A DNA stretch of 64,000 nt from Mastigias papua. Taxonomy: Eukaryota > Cnidaria > Scyphozoa > Rhizostomeae > Mastigiidae. Positions 1-61,576 of this stretch are shown here, piece by piece. The translations under genes were made by a program, and so were the position numbers. Within the stretch, counting starts at the first letter, position 1. Every line of letters begins with the position of its first letter. Below the pieces are notes generated by a model. The model saw nothing but the letters and a program-made list of their open reading frames with translations, made no database searches and was not told where the DNA came from. The stretch lies in the NCBI GenBank assembly GCA_964019165.1, contig OZ025274.1, forward strand, positions 14,491,358 to 14,555,357, read 5' to 3'.

Positions 1-110
1 TCAGAACACAAAGCCTCGTAATCACTCCAAAATCGCCCAATCAGAATATAAAACCTCATAGTCATTCAAACATCATCCAATCAGAATGTAATGTTCATCG
101 GTATCAGAAA
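1..110. repeat. 40-bp tandem repeat, about 2.5 copies
   Basis: Units begin tcagaa at positions 1, 41 and 81, each ending ccaa, with an exact 40-bp period. The unit resembles the tcagaacacaaa.cctcg motif at 17656 and 17776. The array probably continues to the left of the window. Confidence 0.75.
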
Positions 111-183
111 TCCTTACGACCTTATCACACCATAAAGATCAAAATAAGTCGGAGGAGAAAAGTGCCAAAATAGCAATTCTTAC

Positions 184-49683
<49,500 letters not shown>

Positions 49684-51904
49684 AGTTGAAGAAGCTCAAC
49701 GGGTCGTAAGGCTCCTGAACATCTACTGATATCTAACTTCACTCAAAACCTGTGAATGTTTTGATGCGTAGGGTAGAGAAGTGGATACTATTTACTCCTC
49801 TGCAATGAAAAATCATTCTTTCCCATCCACTGAAAGTGAAATATAAATCGGTAAGCTTGGATTAGATTGCTGTTGCTGTGATTCAAACCATCTCAAAAAA
49901 TAGTTGATTTTACTTGATAAGCTGAATAACAGACGATTTTAACAATTCCCTGCTCTCCTTTGCTTTCTATACCATCGTCTCTTGACTGCACGCCAAATCT
50001 ACTAAACATCTGCTCGTTTGGCCGCTGGTAAATATTTGATTTTACATTCTGCTTAAGCCATTTTTGTCGCAGAGAGAATAGATCATTTACAAAAATCTTA
50101 AACCGTAATAGACAGATATAAGTCGAAAATAATTTTCTCACGGTTGCCGCAAGATCATCCTCCCTCCAAAACTTAGGCCGATTAATCAAGGTCCTTCGCA
50201 GAGGAAAAACAGGGACTTTATGGGAACAGAGTACTCTATTGGTGTCGTGTCCCCCCACCTTGGACTAAGAAGCCAGCATGGATAAATCCATGGCATAACA
50301 GTTAATTGCCCTAATAGCATAAAATACGGTAATTTGACAATAAAGACCTTGGCCTTTTAATTAATATTCGTAATTGCTAATGACTCATCTACAGCTCAGA
50401 AATAAGCCGCTGTAGCTCTACCACACAGCTCTTTTAACTGATTCGTTGTATAACTTGCTGACATGAAAGTATCACATATACGGCTCCTAATCACTCTTAC
50501 AACATTCTTTTAAATGCATGTTATGATAATATGTACTTTAGCGTGAAGCTTGTAAAATAATAACATCTTAAATGCAACTGTAGACAGACTGTATGTTGAT
50601 ACCGTAGCTCTCCGCTTATCTTTGAGCAAAGCGACAGACATGAGAGCACTGTAGTGTTACGCGCACTCATATATTCTCGTTAAGACATTCTTAAAAAAGT
50701 TCCATTACTGAAACAATCAAAAAGCTAAGAAAGTTTCCACACTGGTTGGAAAAAAATTCTTATAAAAACGTGTAGTTAGTCTCTATAGATAACTGTAGCA
50801 GAGCACATAAAGAAATCAAGACGGAAGAAGCTTCAACAATCTATATAAGAGACAGAGCACATGAAAGCACTATCACTCATGTTCTGCAGCCTTCAAGGCA
50901 GGATTTAAAAGTGTACGCTTTGCATTTGTTAAGAGAGCTAAATATCAGTTTTGATCCAAATTAATTGTTGTTATCTTCCTTAAAAATCGGCGACTCTCAA
51001 GTTGTCTTCCTTGAAGTTTGAACGTTCCCTCTAGTAAATATGTGGTTTGAAGCACTCCCTTTAGGACTGAATTTGGGTTTCGAAGAACAATTGACAAGTT
51101 AGCCAGTCATAAGTAAAGCAGGCACTTCGAGATCAGTGGTGGCTAGGTATTAATACATATGCCAACAGGTAGAATGAGTAAACTTCAAAATATTAAGGAT
51201 CAGCGCAATGTGTTCACTCCATCACTTTTGGAAAAGTAACGGAACGCGGTAAGACATCTCACCAGTTGATCTTAAGAGAGGATTTCAAGGTTGGTGTCTG
51301 GAGAACACAAGTAGAGATCAGGAGAGAGTTTTTCCACAGATAAGTGCGCATTCTAGTCTTAGAAGTCAGAATAGCAGAATCCTAGCCTTGCATGAAGTGC
51401 ACACAAAGGCAAGCGATTCTGAAAATGGAAAGGCCAGCATTATAGGTCGAATCCATAGGAAAGCTCTCCAATTTCCAACAAAGTCGCTTTTTGGTTTACA
51501 ATAGTTTTTGCTCTTGTTCTTTTTGATATAAATGTTTAATGCACTTGTCCCTACTACCTGGGAGAGATAGAGTATCTCGTGTGGGCCTCTGTGAAACACC
51601 ACCTTGGTGCTCTAAACTCCTTTAGAAAAACAAAATGTTGGCACAGCTTGGAAAAAGGAGGGAGCAGGACTGCTCTAGTTTCCCTACCCCTTCATGCCTG
51701 TAAAGCTCGTATGTTCAGCTTAAGGGACCATATAAAGTTGATGGTATTATTGTTTTCACTTGATGAAGTAAAATAGGAGCCTGGGATTATGACATTTATT
51801 TTCGCATTAAATTTTTTCTTTTGTTTGCATTGAACTGTGTACTTTACTTTGTAATTAGAGCTTTGATGTAATGGTTTTGTGATAATTATATGCCTAGTTA
51901 GTTC

Positions 51905-52142
51905 ATCGTAAATATTTAACTTTAACTCAACTTTAACTTTAACTCAACTTTAACTTTGCCGTCTCATCGAGGTTGTTAAAACATTTGCTATGTAGTGATA
52001 TATTTGCAAACGCTTTTTCTCTCTCAAATTTGTTTAATTTGCATCTCATAATACAATGGAGGTCGTCCTCTGTTTCTCCGCCTTTGGTACAAATTCGTTG
52101 ATCTGGACTTAGTTTTGGCTGGTATCTCTGCTTACATCCCAA
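51905..52142 (-). pseudogene. 5'-truncated LINE: C-terminal Cys/His tail plus A-rich 3' end
   Basis: The minus strand encodes RICTKGGETEDDLHCIMRCK then FEREKAF, which has the C-x-E-D-x-x-H-x(4)-C-x(6)-R pattern found at the C-terminus of many LINE reverse transcriptases. A 3' run of aaagttaaagttgagtta units follows (51917-51957 forward). Truncated at about 52142, where the palindrome begins. Confidence 0.7.
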
Positions 52143-52198
52143 ACTCCTTCTTAAACAACAGGTAAGCGTACCTGTTGTTTAAGAAGGAGTTTGGGATG
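52135..52198. repeat. Perfect 30-bp palindrome, 4-bp loop
   Basis: catcccaaactccttcttaa...ggta at 52135-52164 is repeated inverted at 52169-52198, with agcg as loop. It joins the end of the LINE fragment to upstream CYB5D2 sequence, about 145 bp before the CYB5D2 start codon. Confidence 0.95.
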
Positions 52199-52341
52199 AA
52201 AAAATATATTACAAAAATAAAAAGCCCAACTATACGCAAGTCCGCATTTTCGGTTGATATAGCGAAGGAGCAAAATGAAACAGAGGTTGACTTGACAAAG
52301 CTTGTCAACAGTCAACAGCAACAAGACCCCGAGACACAGTC

Positions 52342-52693
52342 ATGGACGGCGATGCTGTTGAATCTGGAGCAAAGAGACAAAAGGGCCCTATTTACCAACC
52401 AAACTTCCCAGTTATTTTTTATACAACAGGGATAGTGATACTAGCTGCAAGTATTCTGATTCCTTTTTGGTATAAATATGATCCATTGTTGCAGGTTTTA
52501 GATAATTTTAGACGCTCAGTAATAAGTGAGGATGGACAAGATGGAAAGACTTTGATGTCTAAAGATGAGTTGGCGGCGTACGACGCTAAAGTTTCAAAAG
52601 GGAAAATTTACTTAGCTATACTTGGTAAAGTTTTTGATGTGACAGTAGGGAAGGAGCATTATGGGAAAGGTGCATCATATTCATTCTTCACAG
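52342..52693 (+). CDS. CYB5D2: CYB5D2 exon 1
   Basis: Residues 1-117: cytosolic lead, signal-anchor, then the first half of the b5-like domain ([20 protein letters not shown] then [12 protein letters not shown]). Donor ACAG|GTAGGC, phase 1. An overlapping open frame in another register from 52175 is not the gene. Confidence 0.92.
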
Positions 52694-55600
52694 GTAGGCA
52701 CATTATTGGGATGATGGTAGTCCATATTTTCCTCGGTATTCTGCAGTGGATGTTGAGAATCTTGGAGGTGAATTCCGGCAGTATCCCGAAAGGTCTTTGC
52801 AGAAACGGGAGTAAGGATGATCCTCTCATATATTCCTTAGGTGGAGACACCATAGTATTTCAAACACACACAACTTAGGACTGACCCTAACCTGGTACTC
52901 CACGACCCTGTCCAATGAGAATATAATTCACGTAGTGTTGCATATACACAATTTCAACTGCCCAGATTCTTAGCATCCACCAGTATACCCTTCTGCATGA
53001 AGTTATGGTTTGGCACGATTACCTATTTGATCTACAGATCAATACAAAGAAATGACACAACTTATATGTTATTTTCATGCTTGCATCATAGTAACTGCAG
53101 TCCTTACAAAAGTAGTGACATTAATAATTACCATGAAGGATCATCTCCAACATTCTAGTCAATATGTCAGATATCCAGGTAGATTGCTATCAACTGCAGA
53201 TGGATTAGAACTGGAAAGACAATCTTACTTTTAATAATTAAACATAAGGAAGACGCAATTTTTAGAAATGATTTAGTATGCTGGCACTTGGCTATTAAAT
53301 ATGACTTGATATCTTTGTTAAGTAATCTTTCAGACAAATGATCTATAAACCTAACAAATATAAGACAAGAATGGACAATCGTCAGATCAAATGCCTGACA
53401 GAGAGATTACAATCAGACCTACCAAGTCTCCTGCACAGGATTGGTAGGTCTGACTGGAAGGAGATTGACTCCAACACAATGCACATTGTGTTGGAGTCTC
53501 TTGTATTGGACTCCTACACTCCCACATGTATTTTTTGACAATTCTCACTCATGTTAGCCTTGTCCTTGTTGTTGCATGATTGGGATCTAGTTTGTGAACA
53601 AAGTTGCAACCCTATATTTGGGTGACTTTTGCAAGGCAAAATACAATCATGCCCATTGCAAAATTTCATACACGCTATTGCATTTTGTTTAATCTATGGA
53701 TGTACAGTAGAAAGGTGCTGTGACAGTAAATGTCATGACATTCCTAGTCTAAGACCAAAAGTTACAAGATGTACTCATAGATGTTTAACTCTCTATAAAG
53801 ACAGATTTGTTATCATTGTATCAATTGTCATCCTATTTTTTCCAATGTCAGATCTTAATCGAAAGGCATTTCTTACAGTAGCAGCTGCGTTCTCATCTGG
53901 CTGTGTTTCTTGTCCTTGTTGAGTAAATCCCCACAATCCGCGCTCCATTAAGAGTAGTTTCATGTTGTATTTCCATGATTGGTAATTCTGTCCATTTATC
54001 TTCTCAATTCTTGTGATTTCTGCCATTCTTCGCGACTTCGTGTCAAGCGTAAAAACAATAACTTAAAGTCCTATGTTACTCTTTAACGATACCTGGGCCC
54101 ATAACCTGTTAGAATTATAGGCGACAAAGAGACAACTTTTAGTTTGAGCTCAACATAACGGACTGAACTACAAACTCACATGGAGCAACAAAACAATGGG
54201 AATATAAATCATGTGATCTAATTGTTAGCATAAATTATCATTCCTCTAACAGTTACTACACCAACAACAGTAGAGTTTGCATCCTATCAATTGGTAATTT
54301 TCGATTGCAGGGATTGATGGCACTAAGGCATTTGTTACTGGAGATTTTAATAAAGTTGGCTTAGTTGATAATATTGATGAGCTCACAGATGGAGAATGTG
54401 TTGCTTTGCATGACTGGGAAAAGTTTTATGAAAATGAATATGCATTTGTTGGAAGGGTTATAGGTAATTTCTATGACAAAGATGGTAAGGAGACTGAAGC
54501 TTTGAAGACTTTTCATGAAAAAGTGAAAAGAGGCTTGAAAGCAAAGGATCAGGATAAAGAGGAAAAGAAAATCTTCCCAGAGTGCAATTCAAAGTGGTCA
54601 AGGGAGGAAGGAACTGAAGTATGGTGTACAAATGAAAGGTATTTGATAAACATTTTTGTAGAAAATTTGATTTGATATTAATCCTAAAGATTAGATTTCT
54701 AGAACTGTTTTGAAGCTAGACTCCCTGAAATGGTGCAGAAGATCGCTCTTGAAATCAGTATGGTGCATGTAAATTTAGGCATTCCAAAACACTTTTTATT
54801 CATATTGCTTATTTATTTCAAATTTAGTTTTCATGGCTTTTGTAAATTTCTTTTCTGTTGATTTAGTTGGGGTTTTACATGTTGAAACAAGGTCTGGTTT
54901 CACTTTGAGACATAACCTGAAGCATACTCACTCTTTGTAAGATCATACTTTGATTGTATGGTATTAATGATCTTCTTGCTGACCTTAGCAGGACTGTACT
55001 TCAATTGATTTTGTGCTTCACTTATGAAACAGGATGTTTTCGCTAGAACTTTTGGGATTCAGTTAAATATGTGGCTGCCAACTATTCTTGAAAAATATCT
55101 TAAGTAGCGTTGTGTAGATAAGTTAATGTATGTCTTAATGTATGTGTTGGCCATGGGGTAGTCATTGTTGTCAATCTCTAACTAAGTTTGAGCTGCAAAA
55201 ATATACCCCCATCCAAGGGTTAATATTTTGTTGGTTTTTTGAGCTTTTCTTTCTAATCCAAGGAAGTGCAACCTTTTTTCCATGGAGCCAAATCTGCCAT
55301 GTGGGGCTTGTTGATCTGACAGGCTAGACTAGAATGGAGACGCCTTGTTTTAAGTTTCATTGCATATATTCATTTAGTGGCATTTGTGTTACTCACGTTA
55401 GTGTGCACCAATTCAGGCCTTTCAGTGAGACGTGTGCAGTTGAGCTTGAGCGCGCAGGCATGCGCCCAGCTCAGCTTACTTGCAAGAAGCAAAGAAAGCT
55501 CTCACAATTGAATGTTTAGCGCGCACAAACGAGCCCACACGTGCAATTGATAGCGCATTTCTAATTTATTCATTGAAAGGCCTACACCATGAATATGTTG

Positions 55601-56109
55601 CTTACAGACTGAAAACTACTCATCATTACTTTATTTGAGTGGCACTGTAGAGTTTGTGCTAACTTCTAATTGACTGGGCAACTTTGAACTAGTTTGTGGG
55701 CCGGATTTGGATTTGTGGGCCGGCCAGACCAGTCTAGTCTATAGTGAAAGTTTTTATCTAAATCAAGTTCACAAACGTTGGCCTGTCATCTTCTCCCAAT
55801 GCATTTTAGCAGCTTTCCAGAAACGTCTGTTTTTGCCAGTATTCAATACTAGGACAGATATAATTCCCTTTTTAATAATGCCTCACGTTATTGTTGAATC
55901 GGTATACCTGATGTTGTTCTAAGCATATGCTTCTATTTTTCTCCAGCGGTGGTGTCAAACGGGATTGGATTGGTGTTCCTAGGATGTTTTTTAAGCCTGG
56001 TCAAAGCGATTACCGTTGCGCCTGCGTACAAGAAAAATATCTACGTGACTCAAGGGTTAAACATTACCCAGATTGCGGAGTCACTCAAGTTTCTTGCAAA
56101 GTGAAGTGA
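52342..56109 (+). CDS. CYB5D2: Neuferricin homolog (CYB5D2), three exons, complete
   Basis: Neuferricin belongs to the membrane-associated progesterone receptor / cytochrome-b5-like family, which binds heme and is extracellular or membrane-anchored; it has been linked to neuronal differentiation and heme-dependent signalling. Exons 52342-52693, 54311-54638 and 55947-56109 join in frame to 280 residues (vertebrate form about 264). Visible parts: an N-terminal hydrophobic anchor ([20 protein letters not shown]), the b5-like domain with [17 protein letters not shown] and [13 protein letters not shown], then [29 protein letters not shown], and the cysteine-rich tail [12 protein letters not shown]...YRCACVQE ending [12 protein letters not shown]. 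The ATG at 52342 is the first in frame after a stop at 52288. It lies head-to-head with UNC80. A Copia Gag relic lies antisense in intron 1. Confidence 0.94.
53793..54026 (-). pseudogene. Ty1/Copia Gag N-terminal fragment
   Basis: The minus strand reads [20 protein letters not shown] then MERGLWGF and [11 protein letters not shown], matching the Copia Gag start (L.G.NY..WK..M...L...GLW). It ends soon after without zinc knuckle, protease or integrase. It lies antisense in CYB5D2 intron 1. Confidence 0.85.
54311..54638 (+). CDS. CYB5D2: CYB5D2 exon 2
   Basis: Acceptor TTGCAG, donor GTATTT, phase 1 to 2. Continues [20 protein letters not shown], then [24 protein letters not shown], a charged helix, and [20 protein letters not shown]. 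Confidence 0.95.
55947..56109 (+). CDS. CYB5D2: CYB5D2 exon 3 and stop
   Basis: Acceptor [26 protein letters not shown], then YRCACVQE and a C-terminal [12 protein letters not shown] at 56107-56109. This closely follows the C-terminal block of neuferricin, whose cysteines are conserved. Confidence 0.95.
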
Positions 56110-56789
56110 AGAAATTTGGAACAGGGCATAGTTTATTTCTGATCTTGAAAGGCGACGACGCCTTTAGAATGGACAGGGTGCTCTTGTAAGATTTGTGCTA
56201 TATTTTCACCCTTCGTTTTGTTACTGAATCAATTTTTTATCAGATGAAGGCATCATCCCTGAGGTACAATCATCCGAGCAATACTTTGATAGGACAGAAA
56301 ATATACTCTCGGCAGAAGGGGATTAGAAAGATCATTGCGTTAAATATGGAGTTTTCTCTCGTTCCTTATAGCAACTTCCAGGAACCAAACGCTGTGTAGA
56401 GCATCTACAACTAGGCCGAATTGCATATTTATATTTCAAGTCTTTTATTGTGCAGCTAATTTTGTATCACAAGGGTATCTTAATAGATGGATTTCGATTG
56501 ATTTTAAATGAAGCACTGTATCCTTGCAGCGGTATTTTTTTTATTTAAATTGGATACCCTATTACTGTGTCTATGTGTTTTCCTACTTGTCCGTAATTAT
56601 TTTGTTTATTTAAACCCTGCATTTGCGAGTGCTTTTTTAGTTAAATACAGCTTGTAGAAAGAGAAGCATTTGTTTGTTAGTTTACCTGCTTTTCGGGACT
56701 TTGGACTGGAGCTGATACCACAAATATCATTAGCAACAAACCAGCGGTGTTATATTTACTCGCATCACCATGATCATCAGCATCATTAT

Positions 56790-56817
56790 TCTGTCTATCT
56801 GTCTGTCTGTCTGTCTA

Positions 56818-56908
<91 letters not shown>
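56790..56908. repeat. (CTGT)n tetranucleotide array
   Basis: About 29 units of ctgt with an occasional ctat. The LSVC/DRQT open frames over it are artefacts. Confidence 0.97.
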
Positions 56909-56919
56909 TTTCCCATACG

Positions 56920-56990
56920 CGGGGGGTGCTCATTCGAGGGGGGCACTCTTTCGAGTGGAGGCGCTCTTTCGATCAAATACGGTATGTTGG
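56920..56990. mobile_element. MITE fragment
   Basis: tacgcggggggtgctcattcga, cactctttcgagtggaggcg and a final atcaaatacggta have the style of one end of a MITE, similar in wording to the element at 13972. The other end was not found. Confidence 0.35.
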
Positions 56991-57269
56991 GTATGATAAG
57001 GTTAGGTGATATGGAATGCCCGAGATCACACGAAGTAATCGTTATTGAAGACGATTCATGTTTCTGATGGTGTTTTCTAAAAAGACACCATGGGCCGAGA
57101 GAGGGGCGGTAGTCCCACCCAGTAATTTCAAATAACCATGGGATGTTCAGAGCATGGTCACTCTAAGTGCTCCTCCAAACTTCGCCCCATGCTGCCGTGG
57201 TTTGCTTGCCCCCCCCCCCAATAAACAGACAAGTGTCTTCCATTGATCTAAATCCTACCCAAATTAATA

Positions 57270-57595
57270 CTAGACATGTGGAAAGTCATTCATCTGCAAA
57301 CTCCTCCAATGAAAGGAGGTAGCTACTTATAATTCACATTCGAAATTACCAGTATTGCTACAAAATCCAAAAATTACTGTCTACAGTATTAGTTCCACAA
57401 TTACCACGTTCAAAAATAAATTAAAGGAATACCTACAAAATTAGCATTCCCTTCCGAAGCACGATCCCTAGGAAGACCAGCATTATACCTGAAGTTACAA
57501 TTTAATGTTAATTTCCTTTTCTTTGTATCTCAGTTAGCTAATAGGGTTTCTGTGTAAAAATATGATTTGATGATGATGATGATGATGATGAGTTA
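57270..57595 (+). mobile_element. Possible LINE 3' end with (GAT)n tail
   Basis: A short plus-strand stretch reads ITTFKNKLKEYLQN then stop, typical of a LINE ORF2 C-terminus. A 3' UTR-like stretch and seven (GAT) units at 57569 follow. Confidence 0.4.
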
Positions 57596-57599
57596 GTAG

Positions 57600-60050
57600 A
57601 CCAATAAAAGGGTGTTGTCCTTTGGAGCAACCAAATTGACACGTGAGGCAGATCATCGTACTTTAAATGACTGATAAATGAGTGAACAGGGGTCTTGCTG
57701 GCATGATATGTTGCCATAGCATATTTGGAAGAAATCAAGACGATGAGATCTATTTTGTTATGTATATAGCGTTAAAATATTACTTTGTATATCATTGACT
57801 GAAAACGAGACTGAAAAGTGACCACTCAGAAAGCACTTACAACTCTCTTTTATTAAATGTTAGTGGCTCTTAGACCATTGAGGGTGGCTCTTAGTTGGCC
57901 TCGTTTCTATATCAGCTACTAAAAAGGCAAGTAGTTACCATCAGAGTTCAAATTTGGTGCCAGGTGTGCAATGCAATCATATTAAATGAGAGCGCATGAT
58001 AAAAATATATATCTAATAGGCCCAGAGCCTAAAGTAAGACGCTTTTACAAATCCATTTATTTTAGCTTAAAATGGGTGAGATCTTCCTTTGGACTTGCAC
58101 GGATGGCGTGGCAGAAATCAAACTGGAAAGTTATCTAATGGATAAGACAACAAATGTTATAGTTGTCTAAAAGTTAATAAATGGCAATGTATACTATGAA
58201 CGCACATCAATCTTTTTAGTTAGCTTTAATGCACTACTTTCAAAAAATAGAAATGCCACGATACACCATGACCAGTTACAGATCCACTGTTTCGATTCAC
58301 TACCCCACAAAGTGAGTCAAGTGAGAACATATTTCAGGCCCTGAACAGATCACGAACATATGTGTTGTGAAGTTATATCGGTCGTTATCCGACGTTTCAC
58401 ACTCTGATGAGTGTCTGACGACAAATGTACTTTCGTTGTGCTAAAGAATGTTTCAGTATTTTCATGTGATAGTAAGTAAGATCATAGATCATAGTCAATT
58501 ATGGTAAGATTATTTAAACCTATTTCTTTCGATATATAATGCGGTTACCAAATTCTCACACGACCAACATAAGTGACTACTAATAGCGGACCATGATATA
58601 CAGCAAGTTCATGGTATCAAAATTTTTCTTATTTTTCCCGCTCTCTCTCGATTACTCTATCTACTTAGAGAGCTCCTCCTTAATCAATCTATTTTCCGTA
58701 CAATATAGTAGTTTGTTTTTTCTTAATTTTAGTATACTTTTTTAGTGTATGATTGTGTTTCTTTTGCTGTTAGATTGACAATAATATAAATGAAATGAAA
58801 AAATGAGTGTACATTGAGTTCAGTCCCTTTCATTGCATTATTCTATCTTTCATGGATAAAGCCATATTGAAGGGTAAACATAAGTTAGGTACACGATTTA
58901 CATTATCTGCAAAGTACTGCAGACTCCGTAGTATATTGTGCAAAGCAATGCTTATGTTGTTATAGAGACTATACATTGCACACGATTAGCTAAAACGTGT
59001 TGTGCTATGTAAGCGATATGTTCTCTAGAGTTGATGAAGTAGCCACTCGTGCACTGTAAAATATCAACTGAAAAACTTCACTGTTAGAAGCTGAAGTTGG
59101 TGAGAGATGTCTCTCATCTAATGCGGCTAGTCCCTAGAATGGGGTTTAGAGGGGCTAGTCTCTGGAATGGGGTTGCGTTCATTACGTTCAGAAGACCCCA
59201 ATCTCTGGATTGGGTTAAAACCTAAAATACAATAAATTCTCAGCTTACAAAACAATCCGCAAAAAATACTTAACAATTCACTCCCAGCCAAGAATTCATC
59301 CGAATAATCTGCTGTTAAATTTTCATTACTTCTTTATGATTTCTTCTTCTGTCTTTGGCGTTATCTACGCCTATGCATTGTAATTAACGCTTTTAGAGTT
59401 TTATACGAGTATAATAATCCGTGGCTATTCGTAATTTAGTTTACAACTGGCTACACGTTTCTTTTTAAGAAAGTGAGTCATAAGAAAGCAGTACTCGACT
59501 GCTCAACATGTTTGGAAAGTTGAGGACTTGGTTTTTGAGACCTAGGAATATCGATAAGTTGCTATACATATGAAATTCCAATTTCTACGCAAGCATATCA
59601 CCTCTTTTGCTCACTATGCATAGATTTCCCGTTATAATCTGTTTTTCAGTGGCATGCTTGTGAAGTGCCCGTCTTTACACAACTCCGAATATTCTTGCTG
59701 AAATCATGACTAAAATTAAGAAATTTTCAGTACCGGGCGAAAAAAGTTAGTTATAAAAAGCCTATGTGACATACACGCCCAAGGTAGTTTAGTGCATTAA
59801 GAGCATCCTTAACGGTTAAATCTAACAAGTTGAAAACACCGTTGCAAAGTGTTTTATTCAACCAAAGAGAAGACCACTTCTTTTGCGACCACATTGAGCG
59901 TCTGTGATGCTCCACGTTTCCGTGTCTACAACATTAAAATTAGCAGTAAATTTGGTCAATTGACAAAGCTCTATCACTTCTTATGTTATTCAGAAAATAA
60001 AGGCCGGTACTGTTGGGCTTTTTTATTGGGTATGTAAATATTCACTATCT
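57600..60050. other. Right flank without recognisable gene
   Basis: Short scattered frames only, none resembling a known family. A small triplicate of gtc.ctagaatggggttt blocks lies at 59125-59215. No splice-linked coding blocks were found on either strand. Confidence 0.5.
58396..58436 (+). ncRNA. Hammerhead-like relic (mutated)
   Basis: ctgatga is intact, followed by gtgtctgac and gacaaa where gaaa is expected; upstream is gacgtttcacact. Aligns with 46957-47010 base for base over the core, but the change in the GAA box should kill it. Confidence 0.35.
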
Positions 60051-60052
60051 TA

Positions 60053-60213
60053 GGGATCATTCACCCGTTACGTAACGGGGGGAGGGAGGGTACCTCAGTT
60101 TTCTATAATATTGTTTAAATCATATGTAGGGCTATTCCACGGAGCGTTATGAGAGGGGGAGGGAGGGACTCAAATACCGTATATTTGGCTTTACGTAACG
60201 GGCGAATGATCCC
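60053..60213. mobile_element. MITE with GGGATCATTC ends
   Basis: gggatcattcacccgttacg and cgtaacgggcgaatgatccc are inverted repeats about 160 bp apart. Internal gggggagggaggg tracts are repeated in direct order. Confidence 0.8.
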
Positions 60214-60880
60214 TTTTATAGGGATTTGCTATGCCGTACGGATTATTCCTCTGCACGGTAATAGCAATGTGTACTGGTTGTGCTTACCAGATTTTACACT
60301 GTAAGCTACAGTGCAAATACATGCTGCATGAATGACCAACTCAGCAACTGTAAGTTCGACAGCACCATCAATTTGTTCAGGGGTCGCCTGCCTGTCTTCC
60401 ACCTATCGATGATCATAAATATAGGAATATATTCTATAGGGAGGAGAGAGTTGCTTTTAGATGATTTGTATTCTGTGCCTTTTTAAGAATATTTTTATCT
60501 CTACTTTTAGTTAAGTTGATTTTCTTGTCACTCTTCTTTTGCAAATTAGAATTTAAGTTTTCATCATGGCGTCCTGTACCACACAGGCCTTGATATCCTA
60601 GGGGTTGCCAGGTATAAACAATCAAAAGTGAAATGAAAATGAAACTGAAATATTCTTTATAAATTTTGAATAGCCGAAATAGCGTGATATTCTGAAAAAT
60701 GCATGAAAACACGTTCTTACATCTAGCAGTGATGAAACCATAGAAAATAGTATATAAAGCAAGCTTTGGTCATACACACTTCTTTTGCAAGAATATAGTC
60801 CATAAGAATATCAAGGCTCAAATTCTCTTAAATTTAAGAATGATTTAGGAATAATGCAAAGCAAAAGTTTCATCAAGGTT

Positions 60881-61576
60881 AAGATTTCTTGCTGATTTGA
60901 GCTTTGTTTTAGAAAGCCAAATTGAGCTTCACTTATCCTATCTAGAACTCGTTACACTGTGATGTGACTTAGCAACTCTTCAGAGAATGTCAGTTACACA
61001 CTTTCTATTAAAGGGCTATATTCTTTACCAGAATTAATGCTCAAAATTGTTAATAGTTAAGAATAATTTAAGAATATTCCTAGCCTCAATTTAAACAATG
61101 TTAAGAATATTGAGTCTCGGCAAAGAATTAGGTAATCTTACAAAAAAGTGCGTACTCATGGTGGGGAGGGGAGTAAGTCTTTGGCATAAGTATGCTTTGA
61201 ATGGGCAGGTAGGGACAGCTTATGTTGTACACGCCTGTTTATCGGGGACCAGACACTAAACCAAACTCTGTATCCGCCTATGGTTCCTTAGGGATTTTGT
61301 TGTTACACGCACCTTCTTATAAGAATACCTAATTTTTCACTCAGCCTCAATATTCTTAAATCTTTTTTATTTTGAAATTGGGAATATTCTTAAATTATTC
61401 CTAAATGTTAACGATTTTGAGCATTAATTCTCGTATAGAAACGGCAAAGTGTGTAACTGCCGCCGCCCATGAAGAGTTGCTGAGTCGCATCATAGTATAG
61501 CGAGTTCCAGATAGGATAAGTGAAGCTCAATTTGGTTTGTATTCTAAAACAAAGCTCAAATCAGCAAGAAATCTTA
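60881..61576. mobile_element. Long inverted repeat, ~200-bp arms
   Basis: Left arm 60881-61080 and right arm 61381-61576 are inverted copies: aagatttcttgctgatttga / tcaaatcagcaagaaatctt at the outside and aagaatattcc / ggaatattctt at the inside. The spacer carries further aggctcaaat-like blocks. Probably a fold-back or paired MITE. Confidence 0.8.

Larger units (their letters stand above)
49684..52341. other. Intergenic region between divergent UNC80 and CYB5D2
   Basis: It must contain both promoters and 5' UTRs. I see no clear TATA box or initiator. Apart from the LINE tail and palindrome near 51905-52198, nothing recognisable is seen. The longest open frame (49893-50258, minus) resembles no family I know. 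Confidence 0.6.

Noticed and set aside
49893..50258. 121-codon minus-strand frame in the intergenic region
   Set aside because: No recognisable domain, no splice-linked partner; cannot be supported as a gene.
52175..52435. 86-codon plus-strand frame upstream of CYB5D2
   Set aside because: It overlaps the CYB5D2 exon in another frame, begins inside the palindrome and resembles nothing. The CYB5D2 frame is supported by homology.
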